Below are positions 33,086-43,649 of a DNA stretch of 64,000 bases, one piece after another. The stretch is taken from positions 1,044,501 to 1,108,500 of the forward strand of contig JANEZZ010001677.1 of assembly GCA_026122225.1 (NCBI GenBank), read 5' to 3'. This DNA comes from Heloderma charlesbogerti. Taxonomy: Eukaryota > Chordata > Lepidosauria > Squamata > Helodermatidae. Both the position numbers and the translations under genes were made by a program. The notes below the pieces were generated by a model. It worked only from the letters and a program-made list of their open reading frames with translations, searched no databases and was not told the DNA's origin. The first letter of the stretch is position 1. Every line of letters starts with the position of its first letter.

Positions 33086-33546
33086 GAGGAAAGCTATGGC
33101 AAACCTAGACAGCATAGTAAGAAGCAGAGACATCACTTTGCCAACAAAGGTCCGCATAATCAAAGCTACGGTTTTCCCAGTAGCAACGTATGGCTGTGAG
33201 AGCTGGACTATAAGGAAGGCTGAGCGCCGAAGAATGGATGCTTTCGAACTGTGGTGCTGGAGAAGACTCTGACGAGTCCCCTGGACTGCAAGGAGGTCAA
33301 ATCAGTCCATCCTAAAGGAAATCAACCCTGAGTGCTCACTGAAAGGACAGATACTGAAGCTGAAGCTCAAATATTTTGGCCACCTAATGCGAAGAGAAAA
33401 CTCTCTGGAAAAGACCCTGATGCTGGGAAAGACTGAAGGCAAAAGGAGAAGGGGGCAGCAGAGGATGAGATGGATAGATAGCATCACCGACGCAATGAAT
33501 ATGAACTTGAGCACACTCCGGGAGAGTGCGGAGGACAGGAAGGCCT
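33086..33546 (+). mobile_element. BovB RTE fragment (C-terminal coding part)
   Basis: Encodes ANLDSIVRSRDITLPTKVRI, YGCESWTIRKAERRRMDAF, SNQSILKEINPECSLKGQ and FGHLMRRENSLEKTLMLGK, with stops. It includes the segment missing from the longer BovB at 26.3 kb. Unlike a normal LINE insertion it lacks its own 3' end: it stops within AGGCCTGACGTGC where CR1 starts. Confidence 0.85.
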
Positions 33547-34487
33547 GACGTGCAACATTGTTATTAATGACTTGGAGGAGGAGGTGCAGGGAATGCTGAT
33601 CAGATTTGCAGATGACACAAAATTGGGCGGGATAGCGAATACTTTGGAAGACAAAAACAAAATTCAAAGTGATCTGGATAGACTGGAGCGCTGGGCAGAA
33701 AACAACAGAATGACATTTAACAGGGATAAATGCCGAGTTCTGCACCTAGGACAAAGAAACCAAATGCATAGTTACAAGATGGGGGATACGTGGCTCAACA
33801 ACACTACAAGCAAGAAGGATCTTGGAATTGTTGTCGATCACAAGCTGAATATGAGCCAACAATGTGATGTGGCTGCAAAAAAGGCAAATGCTCTTTTGGG
33901 CTGCATTCATAGAAGCATAGCTTCCAAATCCTGGGAAGTGCTAGTTCCCCTCTACTCAGCACTGGTTAGGCCTCATCTGGAGTACTGTGTCCAGTTCTGG
34001 GCACCACACTTGAAGAAGGATGCAGACAAACTGGAGAGCGTTCAGAGGAGGGCAACAAAGATGATCAGGGGACTGGAAACAAAGCCCTATGAAGAGAGAC
34101 TGAAAGAACTGGGCATGTTTAGCCTTGAGAAGAGAAGACTGAGGGGAGATATGATAGCACTCTTCAAGCACTTGAAAGGTTGTCACAGAGAGGAAGGCCA
34201 GGATCTCTTCTCGATCATCCCAGAGTGCAGGACACGGAATAATGGGCTCAAGTGACAGGAAGCCAGATTCCGGCTGAGCATCAGGAAAAACGTCCTGACT
34301 GTTCGAGCAATACGACAGTGGAACCAATTACCTGGGGAGGCGGTGGGCTCTCCCACACTGGAGGCCTTCAAGACGAGGCTGGACAGCCATCTGTCAGGGA
34401 TGCTCTGACTTGGATTCCTGCATTGAGCAGGGGGTTGGACTCGATGGCCTTGTAGGCCCCTTCCAACCCTACTATTCTATGATTCTA
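33547..34487 (+). mobile_element. CR1 LINE, 5'-truncated, open RT C-terminal region
   Basis: One open frame (33572-34255, 227 codons) contains LIRFADDTKLGGIANTLEDK (motif C, FADD), WLNNTTSKKDLGIVVDHKLN, RPHLEYCVQFWAPHLKKDA, MIRGLETKPYEERLKELGMF and SLEKRRLRGDMIALFKHLKG. The CR1 3' end follows: GGCCTTCAAGACGAGGCTGG, GGGGGTTGGACTCGATGGCC and the terminal CTATTCTATGATTCTA. One stop near 34253 and the 5' truncation make it non-functional. Confidence 0.92.
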
Positions 34488-34975
34488 GCTTTGGTGTTTT
34501 AAATCTGTATTTTAAATCTTTGTATTGCTGCTAGGTTTTATTCTGGTTGCACTATTATATTGTGGTTTTAAGCTTTCATATTTTATGTTGCTTTATGCTG
34601 CAGTTTGTGGTTTTAATTTTCATGAACCGCCCAGAGAGCGTTGGCTATTGGGCGGTATCGAAGTAAGTAAGTACCTGTTTCTCTTATTTATAAATAAATA
34701 TTTATATTTTATATTTTATTTATTTATAAAATAAATTTATTTTATTTATTTACTCTTATTTATTTATAAAATAAAATATCTGTATTTTAAACTCCTGTAC
34801 TGCTGCTAGGTTTTATTGTGGTTGTATTGTTATATTGTGGTTTTAATGTTCTATATATTTTAAATTGTTTTATTGTGTGTTGTTTGGTTTTAATTTTTGT
34901 GAACCGCCCAGAGAGCTTCGGCTATTGGGCAGTATAGAAATGAAATAAATAAAATAATAAATAAATAAATAAATA
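34488..34975 (+). mobile_element. L2 3' UTR and tails (two units)
   Basis: TTTTAAATCTGTATTTTAAA, TGCTGCTAGGTTTTATTCTG and GAACCGCCCAGAGAGCGTTG repeat the L2 subfamily A 3' UTR. A second, shorter copy (TCCTGTACTGCTGCTAGGTT ... GAACCGCCCAGAGAGCTTCG) follows at 34780-34960. The first unit probably belongs to the L2 interrupted at 33085. Confidence 0.8.
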
Positions 34976-35050
34976 TACATATATAGTTATATATTTATAA
35001 ATAATATATTTAAGATTATAAATATTATATAAAAGATTATATATAAGATT
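34976..35050. repeat. AT-rich simple sequence
   Basis: AAATAAATAAATATACATAT then ATATATTTAAGATTATAAAT; tail-derived low complexity. Confidence 0.8.
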
Positions 35051-35183
35051 CAGGGGCTCATGTACTTTGCTTCTTACATTATTTAGAGGAATCAAGACCA
35101 TCCCAGAAGGTCCTGTTTTACCCCAGCAAAACTGCTGCCTCTTAGAAGCAAGACCCTCCTTGAGATGTGAGGATGCTGAGCTT

Positions 35184-35240
35184 GTCGCTATAGCAATGGT
35201 CACTCCCACCCTTGCCCTCTTCTCCGGTTGTCATAGCAAC
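35184..35240. promoter_or_regulatory. Pair of RFX X-box-like motifs
   Basis: GTTGTCATAGCAAC (35227-35240) fits the RFX X-box consensus RYYNYY-N(1-3)-RRNRAC on both strands, and GTCGCTATAGCAAT (35184-35197) is a second near match 29 bases away. The surroundings (35090-35340) are not recognisably repetitive. A candidate regulatory element without an attached gene in this window. Confidence 0.4.
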
Positions 35241-35369
35241 CAGGAAGGAGAGCCATCCTGCTGGCCACACCTGTTCGCCAAGGGGACAAATAAGCCGCAA
35301 GCCAGAAAATAAACATTTCCATGGAGCGAAGAAATCAGAGATTATATGTAGGGAATATTTAACAAGAGA

Positions 35370-35590
35370 TGTTTATTTATTTATTCAATTTCTATGCCGC
35401 CTTATAGCCAAAGCTGCCAGGGTGGCTCGCAACAATTAAAACCAGAAAATGCATCATAAAATACAATATAAAATGTAAAGCCTTAAAACTACAGTATAAA
35501 AGTACAAACAAGAATAAAACCTAGCAGCAATGCAGAGATGTGAAATACAAAAACAGATTTAAAACAACATAGCTAAAAGCCTAAAGCCTG
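35370..35590 (-). mobile_element. L2 3' UTR fragment
   Basis: TTTCTATGCCGCCTTATAGC then AATAAAACCTAGCAGCAATG and AAAACAGATTTAAAACAACA are the L2 subfamily A 3' UTR read in reverse. Confidence 0.75.
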
Positions 35591-36039
35591 GATGGATGGA
35601 TGGATGGATAACTCAGAGTAGTTTTCTTACACTGTCCAGTGGGGTCGCCATGTTAGTCTGCTGGAGCAAAACCAACCAAGTCTTGTGGCACCTTCAAGAT
35701 GAACAAATTTGCAACAGCCAAAGCTTTTGTGAAACAGCCTCTACTTTTTCAGGTGCATCAAGCGTCACCTTAATTCAGCAGCTATATACACAATATTCTC
35801 ACTGATACCACTGGCTGGATATGCTAGTGTTAGGTGGATGCTCAGCTTGTGGGTGGGCCATACCCAGAGAGACCCACTAAGGGAGAGGATCACTGGGGGT
35901 GTCTTGCCTAAAGATCCACAAAAACCTGGGGCTGGCGCCAACCATACCCAAAGCATGCTCAACGGCCTCTTGTCAGCCTGGAGAGAAGAGACAAGCAGGG
36001 GCTGCAGATGTTGTCGCATTCATCATCTTTAAAAATGTC

Positions 36040-36440
36040 TCGTACAAAGGCATAGAGGTGAGGCTCATCCAATTTTCAGACTAGGAGAAGTAGCTGATAC
36101 CTTAGAAGACAGAAGCAGGCTTCATGTCACTCTTGACCGAATGCAGGACTGGGCCCCAACTAAGGAAATGAATTTCAGCCAAGATAAATGTAAAGTTCTG
36201 CACCCAAATCAGAAAAACCACACGCACAAATATAGGATGAGCAAGACCTGGATCTAAGGTTTCTAGTAGGCCACGAGCTAAAGATGAGCCAGTGATGTGA
36301 CTCTGCAGCTAAAAAGGCTAACACAATGCTAAATGTAGCGTCTAGATTGTGAGACGTTAAGGTACTGCTCTGTTCTGAATTGGTCAGACCTCACCTGGAG
36401 TACTGTGCCTGGCTCTGGGCACTGCAATTTGAGAAGGATA
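36040..36440 (+). mobile_element. Old CR1 LINE fragment
   Basis: Degenerate reading includes DTLEDRSRLHVTLDRMQDW, MNFSQDKCKVLHP and, after stops, the region of VRPHLEYC (here VRPHLEYCAWLWALQFEKD). It matches the CR1 RT C-terminal order but is heavily mutated. Confidence 0.75.
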
Positions 36441-36599
36441 TTGTCAAACTGGTACACAGCCATAGCTGGCTGGGAAAGATAGGACTTGTAGTCAACACCT
36501 TTGGAAGGCACCAGGTTGGGGAAGCCATGCTACAGAATGCTGTGATCTTGCAATGCCATATTTTGGCAGCAGGGGGCAGCAGCCAGCTATTTTTCTAGC

Positions 36600-37590
36600 C
36601 CCTTGAAAAACTTGAAATAATTAATAAGATTGTAAACGACTTCTGCCCCATTTCTAACCAACCTGCCCCCCCCCAATGTCAGGTGACCTGTCCTGATGGT
36701 TTCATAAGCCACCCACACATGGAATTAGGGCCCGTCTCCAACACACAACATGCACCCATTCACCTGGGCCATGCAAATTCAGCCAACATTTTCTACACCC
36801 CCATCACGCCTCCCCTTACTCAACCTTTTTTCCCCTCTAAGTGAAACAGCCCCAAATGTGGCAACTGCTCTTTGCAGGGGCCTTGCCCCAGCCCCTTGAC
36901 CACTTTTCGTCACCCTTTTTCCCATCCCTTAAGCTCTTTCAAGCTGGAGGTTGTCATCACCACATCCTGTGGCAGTGAGTTCCACAAGTTCATGGGAGTA
37001 TCATGTGAAGAATCTGCCCAGAGAACATTAGTTATTGCGTGGATTAGAAATGAATAAGTGAAATAAATAAAATAGTACAGTTTCTCCTGACACGGCGAGT
37101 CAGTGACACCTGCTGGGTTTTTGCCTCTTGCTGGGGTGGCCAACCAGGGGAAAACTGCCTTCCCTGTTCCCATCTGGCAGTATCCTGCAGACCAAACTGC
37201 TGCCAAAGGCAGAGGAGCACACAGAGTTGGCAACTGCACCTGTTCTAGAAATGTTCACTCTGAAGGCAAGATCCAGCCCTCCGTTTTCCCCCACATCAAT
37301 GTACTAGAGAGCTAATAAGAACGGAAGTTAGCAACACTGAATTGCCACAGATGTTTTGGCCACTATTCCCACGATCCCACACTACTGGCTGTGCAGGCTG
37401 GGGCTGATGGGAGTTGTCGGCCAAAACATCTGGAAGGCCACAAATGGCCCACCCCTGAATTGATAACACAATCGAACTGAAATGACCGTAATATCAAACG
37501 GGCAAGCGCCAAAGATAGAAATTATGTAAACAGCAATACATCCCCCACTAATGCCGGCTGAGCATAAAGCACATGGGGCATCCCACGAAG
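36600..37590. other. Intergenic DNA with small LINE scraps
   Basis: No gene. A minus-strand CR1 scrap near 36905-37010 (reads LWNSLPQDVVMTTSSLKELK) joins an L2-like tail at 37010-37075 (CTGCCCAGAGAACATTAGTT). A short palindromic repeat copy lies at 37348-37433. Confidence 0.55.
37348..37433. repeat. Dispersed palindromic repeat copy
   Basis: CAGATGTTTTGGCCACTATT ... GGGAGTTGTCGGCCAAAACA with complementary ends and a GGCTGGGGCTG centre. Confidence 0.7.
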
Positions 37591-37965
37591 CCGAACGGTG
37601 GAAGATTTAGGACAGATAAAAGAACGTACTTTTTCACAGAACGCGGAGTTAAACTATTCGCTACTGCAAGATGTAGTATTGGGCACAGGTTTGGACACCT
37701 TTAAAAGGGGGATCAGACAAATTCATGGAGGAGGAGGCGACCCACAGCTACTAGCCATGATGGCTATATCTGTCCTCCATTATCAGAGGCAGTATACTGG
37801 GGAACATGAGCGAGAGCGTGCTAGTGCATTCTTGCTCTGCTTCCCAGGGTGGCACCCGGCTGGAACTGGATGCAGAATAAGGTGGACCCTTGGCCTGATC
37901 CAGCACAGCGCTCCTCGAATGCTGATGTTCGCACTGCGCATGAGGTATTTCATAATAGCCTGAAT
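37590..37965 (+). mobile_element. LINE 3'-end fragment (CR1/L3-like)
   Basis: Reading LGTGLDTFKRGIRQIHGGG then AMMAISVLHYQRQYTGEHER, followed by TTGGCCTGATCCAGCACAGC and a GATGTTC end. The order (a short GFDNFKRG-type end, then CTGATCCAGC) is that of CR1-like LINE 3' ends; the exact family is uncertain. Confidence 0.55.
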
Positions 37966-40194
37966 AAATCCCTTCAGAATGAATCTGCTACGCCAGTCCG
38001 TCCAGCCATCTGAGATTATCTGTATTCCTTGGAATTATGGCAGCCTTGCCAGAAGGAAGGCGTCAATCCTTCACAAGAAACTAGTCCCTATTGACTTCCG
38101 AGCGGTAGTGGTGACAATAAGGAGTATCACGATAGACGGCACTGGGTGCTGACTGCAACTTCAGCCACCAGGGGGCAGGCTCACTCTTCAGGAGTTAGCT
38201 GACGCCAAGACACAAGGCCCTTCCCCAGAACTGAAGCACCCATGGGTGCTATATATGTCCCTTCGAGACACTGGTCCCCATTGGGCACACGACAGATTTT
38301 CTTGCTTGGCTCCAGCATGCACACAGCAGATCCCCAAGTCCACCTGGGGGAATGTTTTCATCACAACCCCATCCCCACCCCATATAGCGCAAGAAATAAA
38401 TAAATGCTTTCCTCTGTGCACTGCTAGAATGTATGTATTCATTTCCTCCCTCCAAGGAAGTGAACCGGGCTCTCCCACCCACCACACGTTTCTCCCACCC
38501 AGCACCTTTTACTCTCACAACAACCCTGAGAGGTCGCCTAGGCGCCCTAACCGCGGCACCACCTCGTCCGTCGCCTGTGTTTTATTTTGACATTTCTTTG
38601 CAAAGGCTTATCAGATGTGTACATGAGAAGTTAGAACCAGTCTGGTGATTCTCTGGTAACACTGGAACCACGGGGGGGGGGGTCACCCAGCGAAACAGCG
38701 TGGTGGCCAGACGGACAGAGCACCAGGAATTCTTCACACAATGCATCATGGACCTGTGGAACTCCAGGCCGCAAGATGGGGCATTTGGCGCCAGTTTCAG
38801 TCACTTTATGCTGGGGGCCTGTCAATACCAATTTGCTGTGACCGTTGAGCAAAACCCCCAGGTCCAACAGCAGTCAGGCCCTGGAAACCAGCTGTTGGGG
38901 ACCTTGCCTTAACACCCCAGCTTGTGATCTTCGTGGGGGCATCTTGGACCAAAACAGCCTTGAGTCTGATCCAACCAGGCAGTCCTTTTGTCCTGAGGGC
39001 AAACTCTGCCAAGAGAAGCCTCCGGCTCCAGAACGCGACCACCCCTCACCAGCAACCGCTTTGCTCTTCCTGTCCTGCCCTGGGGAAATCTGGCTGTCCC
39101 CTGCTGGAAACAGGATACTGGGTCTAACGCGGCAGCAACTGGCCCTTTCTTTCTTTCTCCCGGCACCAACGCATTTATTATAATTATTATTACTCTCATT
39201 TCCAGCCCAGGTCCTCGGGGGCAAAGCAGCCGCCTTTGCCCCGATGCGAACAGCGCTTGCTGACTCGGGTCTGAGTCACTGGAGCGGTTGTGCAACCGCG
39301 GGTCACGTTTCGCCCTGTGACCCGGGCGAGCGGCGTGTGATCGGGGCCAGCTGCGTTGCAAGGCGGCTGAGGGACCTCTCGCCCACTTTGGCCGGGGATC
39401 CAAAAGAGGATTAGCCACCCCCCTTCAACTGTATCACACCCCGACACCCCCCCTAAATATGCCCTCATTTGATGAGTCGGTGAGTGACAGTCCCAAAATT
39501 GTGGGTACCCGGGACAGTCCGGCAAGGCGTCCACCCTGCAGCCCCGGCGCTCTTACGCGCGAGTAGGTGCCATGAACGGAGAAGGGTTGGCTCCTGAGCA
39601 AACACGCGCTACTCGCCAGCTGTTGGCTTTCGTTTCTGCGGCAGTGCACGCCTGTTCGTGTTCTACTCGGGAGTAACCCTCCTTGCGTGCAGCGGGGCTG
39701 ACGCCCGGGCTTGCAGCCTCGAAGGCCGTGCTGCGCGCACTGCTCTGCCCGATGCAATGGGGGTCTTGGGTGCCTGTTTACTCGGGAGCAAGCCGCCCTC
39801 GCCCCCACCGAGCCTGGTGCGTCGGAATGGGTCCCTTCAGACGGAAGGGCCGCGTTGAAGTCTGGGGCGTCCCGAGTAAGCAGGCTGGACGTTTTCCGCC
39901 TCTCTCTGCGCAAGTTAAGGGAGGAGCGTTCCCGGAAGGAGGGGGGGCGCAAAATGGGGGGAGGGGGGGTGGCGCCGCAAAATGCACGCGCGGCTTTTGC
40001 TGGGGGCTGGCTGTTTTTCTTTGTGCACGTGTTTTTCGTGGGGGGGGGCGTTGTTTGCGAAATGCACGCTCCTTTTTTCTTTTTTTGCAAGGTTGCAAAG
40101 AAAAAACTTTTGCAAGGTTTCGCGTGGCTTGTGGTCACAGTTAGCCAAGCTGCACAGACCGAGCCAGAGAGAAAAAGCCCTCCCCTCGCGAGAT

Positions 40195-40250
40195 CACCCA
40201 CACCCACACCAGTTCACCCACACCCACACCAGTTCACCCACACCCACCAG
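40195..40250. repeat. TTCACCCACACCCACACCAG tandem repeat
   Basis: Nearly three copies of a 20-base unit. Confidence 0.9.
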
Positions 40251-40569
40251 ACTATACCACGGGAAGTGCTATTTCTCCCTTCTTGCCGTGGGAGTGTGTG
40301 TGTGGGGGGGGGTGGATGACGCCCCCCCACCCCACGCAGTCGCGTTTCCCAACCTGCCCATTTTTTCCCCCTTTTTGCATCTAATCGTAGCTGTTTTGCT
40401 CCGCCGTTGCAATATTATTGCCAAAGAAATCGACGGTCGAAGCCGAGGCAGGGCTCCCCGCGCACACGTCTAACGTCTCTCTCCCCAACCCTTCTGGTTT
40501 CCAAAACAGAAGCACTGAACAAAAAGAAAAAATCACTCAGCACTTAAAAAAAAAAAAAAAAATCCCCTT

Positions 40570-40642
40570 AATCGATTAAGATTAAGGAACCGCCCAGAGA
40601 GCTTCGGCTGTTGGGCGGTGTAGAAATGAAATAAATAAATAA
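40570..40642 (+). mobile_element. L2 3' tail fragment
   Basis: GAACCGCCCAGAGAGCTTCG, GCTGTTGGGCGGTGTAGAAA and a TAAA tail that leads into (TTAA)n. Confidence 0.75.
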
Positions 40643-40913
40643 AATTAATTAATTAATTAATTAATTAAGAGAAGGTCAGGCGGCCTTTGCAAATCCCTGT
40701 TTTTTTAAAAAAAAAAAAAATCGTGCAACAAACCCAGCCCTGTTTTCTGGGGGAATCACGCACCAGGGCAACTTTTCCTGCTGGGAAGAGGAGAAAGAAA
40801 ACACCCAGCCGAAACTCCACTCCGCCTCTTCCCTCCCTCCCTGGCTTTGTTTCTTTTCGGCGAGAAGCCCCGCCGCCCCTCCCACCTCCCCGGTTGCAAC
40901 ACTTCCCCACGCC

Positions 40914-41039
40914 CACGTGGCGGCTCCTGCGCAGGCAGCCAATCGCGGGCTCCCTGGGACTTCCTTTGTGGCCGGGCAGCCAATAGAAGCAAGGGAAGGG
41001 CCGACCGGAGCCGCGCCCCCCTCGGGAGGGCATAAAAGG
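40914..41039 (+). promoter_or_regulatory. GADD45B core promoter
   Basis: Within a CpG island: an E-box CACGTG (40914-40919), CCAAT boxes at 40938-40942 and 40979-40983, a kappaB-like GGGACTTCC (40956-40964) between them, and a TATA-like CATAAAAGG (41031-41039) about 225 bases before the ATG. Mammalian GADD45B is an NF-kappaB target, so the kappaB-like site is meaningful, but binding is inferred. Confidence 0.7.
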
Positions 41040-41263
41040 AGCTGTCGGCCGGCGCGGAGCCCCAGCAGCCGGTCAGCCGGCTGAGAGAGCAGTCAGGGGC
41101 GCGCCGCTTGCCTCCGGCCTCGCGCTTGCCTCCGCCGCCCCGTCTGGCTTTTGGGTCGCCTGCGCGGGGCTGCCGCCGCGGAGCCCGCTTTTCGCGGGGC
41201 GAAGGGAGCTGCGCCCCTTTTCCCGCGCGCGCATCTCGCGCCCCCGCGGATTACAGTTGCAAC

Positions 41264-42917
41264 ATGACTTTGGAAGAGCTGGTGACTTGCGGCCGCGCGG
41301 AGAAGAGGTGAGCGCGGCCGCCCCGTCGGCGCAGCGCGCGGCTAGCGTGGCCGGAGCGGGCTCGCGCGGGGCGAACGTGGCCGGCCGCGCAGCGCGGCGA
41401 GGCTCCTCGCCGCAGCCGGGGTCGTCAGCCGCGGCCGAGCTGGCGCCGGGGGGCGATCCGCGGTTCGGGCTCGACGGGCGCGCGCCCCCTGCGCCCCTTC
41501 TGATTCCGCGCCGCGCTCTTCCTTGCAGGATGAAGCCCGTCGGGGAGGCTGTCGAGCGGCTGCTGGCGGCTGCGCAGAGGCAGGGCTGCTTGACGGTTGG
41601 CGTCTACGAGTCCGCCAAGCTGATGAACGTGTGAGTGTGGCCGTTGCGCGCTCGGTGGCGCCCCGGGGGCCGTGCCGGGCTTTCCGAGGAGGCCCGTCCG
41701 CGTTGGCGGGGCCGGGGGAGCGGGCCGGGGGCGGCTTGCCAGGGCGGGGGGGCCGCCGCTCCGCGCTCCCCCCGGCTGACGGGCTCCCTCCCTCCCTCCC
41801 TCCCGCGCGCAGCGACCCGGACAGCGTGGCGCTGTGCCTGCTCGCCGTCGACGAGGAGGACGAGGGCGACGTCGCCTTGCAGATCCACTTCACCCTCATC
41901 CAGGCCTTCTGCTGCGACAGCGACATCCACATTTTGCGCGTCTCCGGCATGGAGCGGCTGGCGGCCGTGCTTGGCGAGGGCCCCGAGGCCGGGGGCGAGC
42001 CGCGGGACCTGCACTGCATCTTGGTCACGGTGGGTCGTCGGGGCGCCGCCCGGCGCCTCCCTCCGGGCGGCCTGCGCTGCCGCGCCCGGCACGGCCGGGC
42101 GGGGATGCTGGGAGTTGTTGTCCGACGTGCCCGGGGACCCCGGGCCGGGCGAGGCCGCCCTCGAGGGTCTGGCGCCGATGCGGCAGCTTGGCATTCCGCT
42201 TCTTTGCTAAGGGAGAGGGCGCTGGAGACCCGCCCGAAGGGGGCGGCAGCACGGTGGGGGCATTTCGCAGCCAGACGCCTGGTTATTTTCTGCCCGGGGG
42301 AGGAGGCGATTCCTCCCGCGTTGGGCCCTTTGGCCCCATTTCGGGCATGCAGGGGTTCTCAGTGGACCTGGCCAGCAACCCTGACTCAATAGATCGGAAT
42401 GTCCTCCTTCCTTTCCCGGGCTGGAGGGGGAATTCCTGAGGTGTCATTTCCAGGAGGCTGGTTCTGCAGCCGGGTTGAGTCTGCTCTGCATGGGCAAAAA
42501 AGCCAGGCTCGCGTTCCTTTTTCTTTTGAGTTTTTTTTGGGGGGGAGCAAATAAACGAAGGTCAAGCTGCCAAGTTGCGCACCCATTTTCCCCAGCCAGT
42601 GGCGTTGCCCTGCAACTCCCACCATCCCTGGCTGTTTGCCACGCTGGTTGGGGCGGGTGGGGGGGCTGGAGTCCCAACCCACCGGGGGCACTGTGGCCGA
42701 GCTGTGCCAGGCTGGCTGGCGAAAGGGTGCTTCATGAGCGCGTGGCGGCCGCTTTTTCGCCTGTCCCTCCCTTAATGGCCCTTTGGTTTCTCCTCTCAAG
42801 CAGAACCCGCACACAGATTCCTGGAAAAGCCAAGGCCTGGCTGAGGTGGCCAGCTACTGCGAAGAAAGCCGCTGCAATAACCAGTGGGTGCCCTACGTCT
42901 CCCTGCAGGTGCGCTGA
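41264..42917 (+). CDS. GADD45B: Growth arrest and DNA-damage-inducible protein GADD45 beta
   Basis: Small acidic stress-response protein of the nucleus and cytoplasm. The family binds MAP3K4 (MTK1), MKK7, PCNA, p21 and CDK1 and links stress or NF-kappaB signalling to p38/JNK control. Coding exons: 41264-41307, 41529-41630, 41813-42029, 42804-42917; 158 residues against 160 in human. The four-exon layout is that of the GADD45 family. Key stretches: [10 protein letters not shown] (start typical of the beta form), [19 protein letters not shown], the L7Ae-like fold core [20 protein letters not shown] with the acidic loop, [26 protein letters not shown] and [28 protein letters not shown] and NPHTD...NNQWVPY favour beta over the gamma and alpha forms; AFCC resembles gamma. 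The terminal residues are QVR, where human has QER. All frames are open. Intron 3 carries two traces of the short palindromic repeat (42099-42122, 42595-42690). Confidence 0.96.
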
Positions 42918-43419
42918 CCTGGCCGCCCACGCTCAGCTACGTGTGAAGCAAGCAAAGGAGAAAATCGAAAGGGGGGAAGCGGTCTTTTCTAAAAACAAAA
43001 AATAGTGGGCCCGGCCCGGCCCGGTCCGGCAGAAGGAGAGTTGTGGATGAGTCGTGGAGACAGGAGCGGAAGCAGCGAAGGCCTGCGGTGCCAGGGTGCA
43101 GGGGCTGGCGGGCGGAGGCTGAGTCAGCTGACTGCTCAGAAGGAAGAGGAGGGAGGAGGCGCCTGACGGCTTCCTGGCTGGCTGTGGCAGGCCCAGTCTG
43201 GGCCGGGGGCTGGATGGACCCCTGCGGCAGTGTGTGAACTTGCGCAGCCTGACCGAGGGGGCGAGAGTGGCCTCAGAGCGGCCTCGCTGAACCCCTCAGA
43301 TTTCCCCAGCGATTGGAGGGGAGCCGGCGGCGGCGGCGGCGTTGTCCTCTTGCGAAGGACCCTTTTAACCGAGGAGAGGAAGAGAGAAGAGTTCTTCGCC
43401 TCTGCCAGCTTATGCAAAA

Positions 43420-43637
43420 AATAAAACGAAAGGACTGATTTACAAAAGGCAGTTGCGAGCGTTTATCTTTTTTTGGAAGAACTGGATGCATTGAAGGTCT
43501 TACTCGTCTTTTTTTAAAACCTAACGTGCAACTTTGTCTCTCTCTTTTTTTTTTTGCACTCTAAAGCTGGTAGATAATCAAAGACAAAGATACTTATAAG
43601 AATATATTTCTTTATCTGATTTAAACATTGCAATAAA
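43420..43637 (+). terminator. GADD45B 3' UTR polyadenylation signals
   Basis: AATAAA at 43420-43425 and again at 43632-43637, 500 and 715 bases after the stop. The second is preceded by an AT-rich stretch with TATTTC/TTTATC motifs and is the likelier main site. Confidence 0.6.
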
Positions 43638-43649
43638 ACCTATTTTACG

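Larger units (their letters stand above)
37966..40900. other. Upstream flank of GADD45B, GC rising to the right
   Basis: No gene recognised. A CAGCAACTGG-containing unique region is followed by CpG-rich DNA from about 39200. Long open frames on both strands at 39430-40320 are what GC-rich DNA gives by chance. A short tandem repeat (40195-40250), an L2 3' tail (about 40585-40640) and a (TTAA)n run (40643-40669) are included. Confidence 0.5.

Noticed and set aside
39434..40319. Long open frames of 257 codons (minus) and 202 codons (plus) upstream of GADD45B
   Set aside because: They overlap on both strands in CpG-rich DNA, contain low-complexity Gly/Pro/Arg runs and poly-K/poly-F from homopolymers, and show no domain. 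Typical of chance frames in GC-rich sequence.
41342..42392. Several overlapping 190-290-codon frames across GADD45B exons and introns
   Set aside because: They read through introns or lie in alternative frames of a CpG island; the spliced GADD45B model explains the coding signal.
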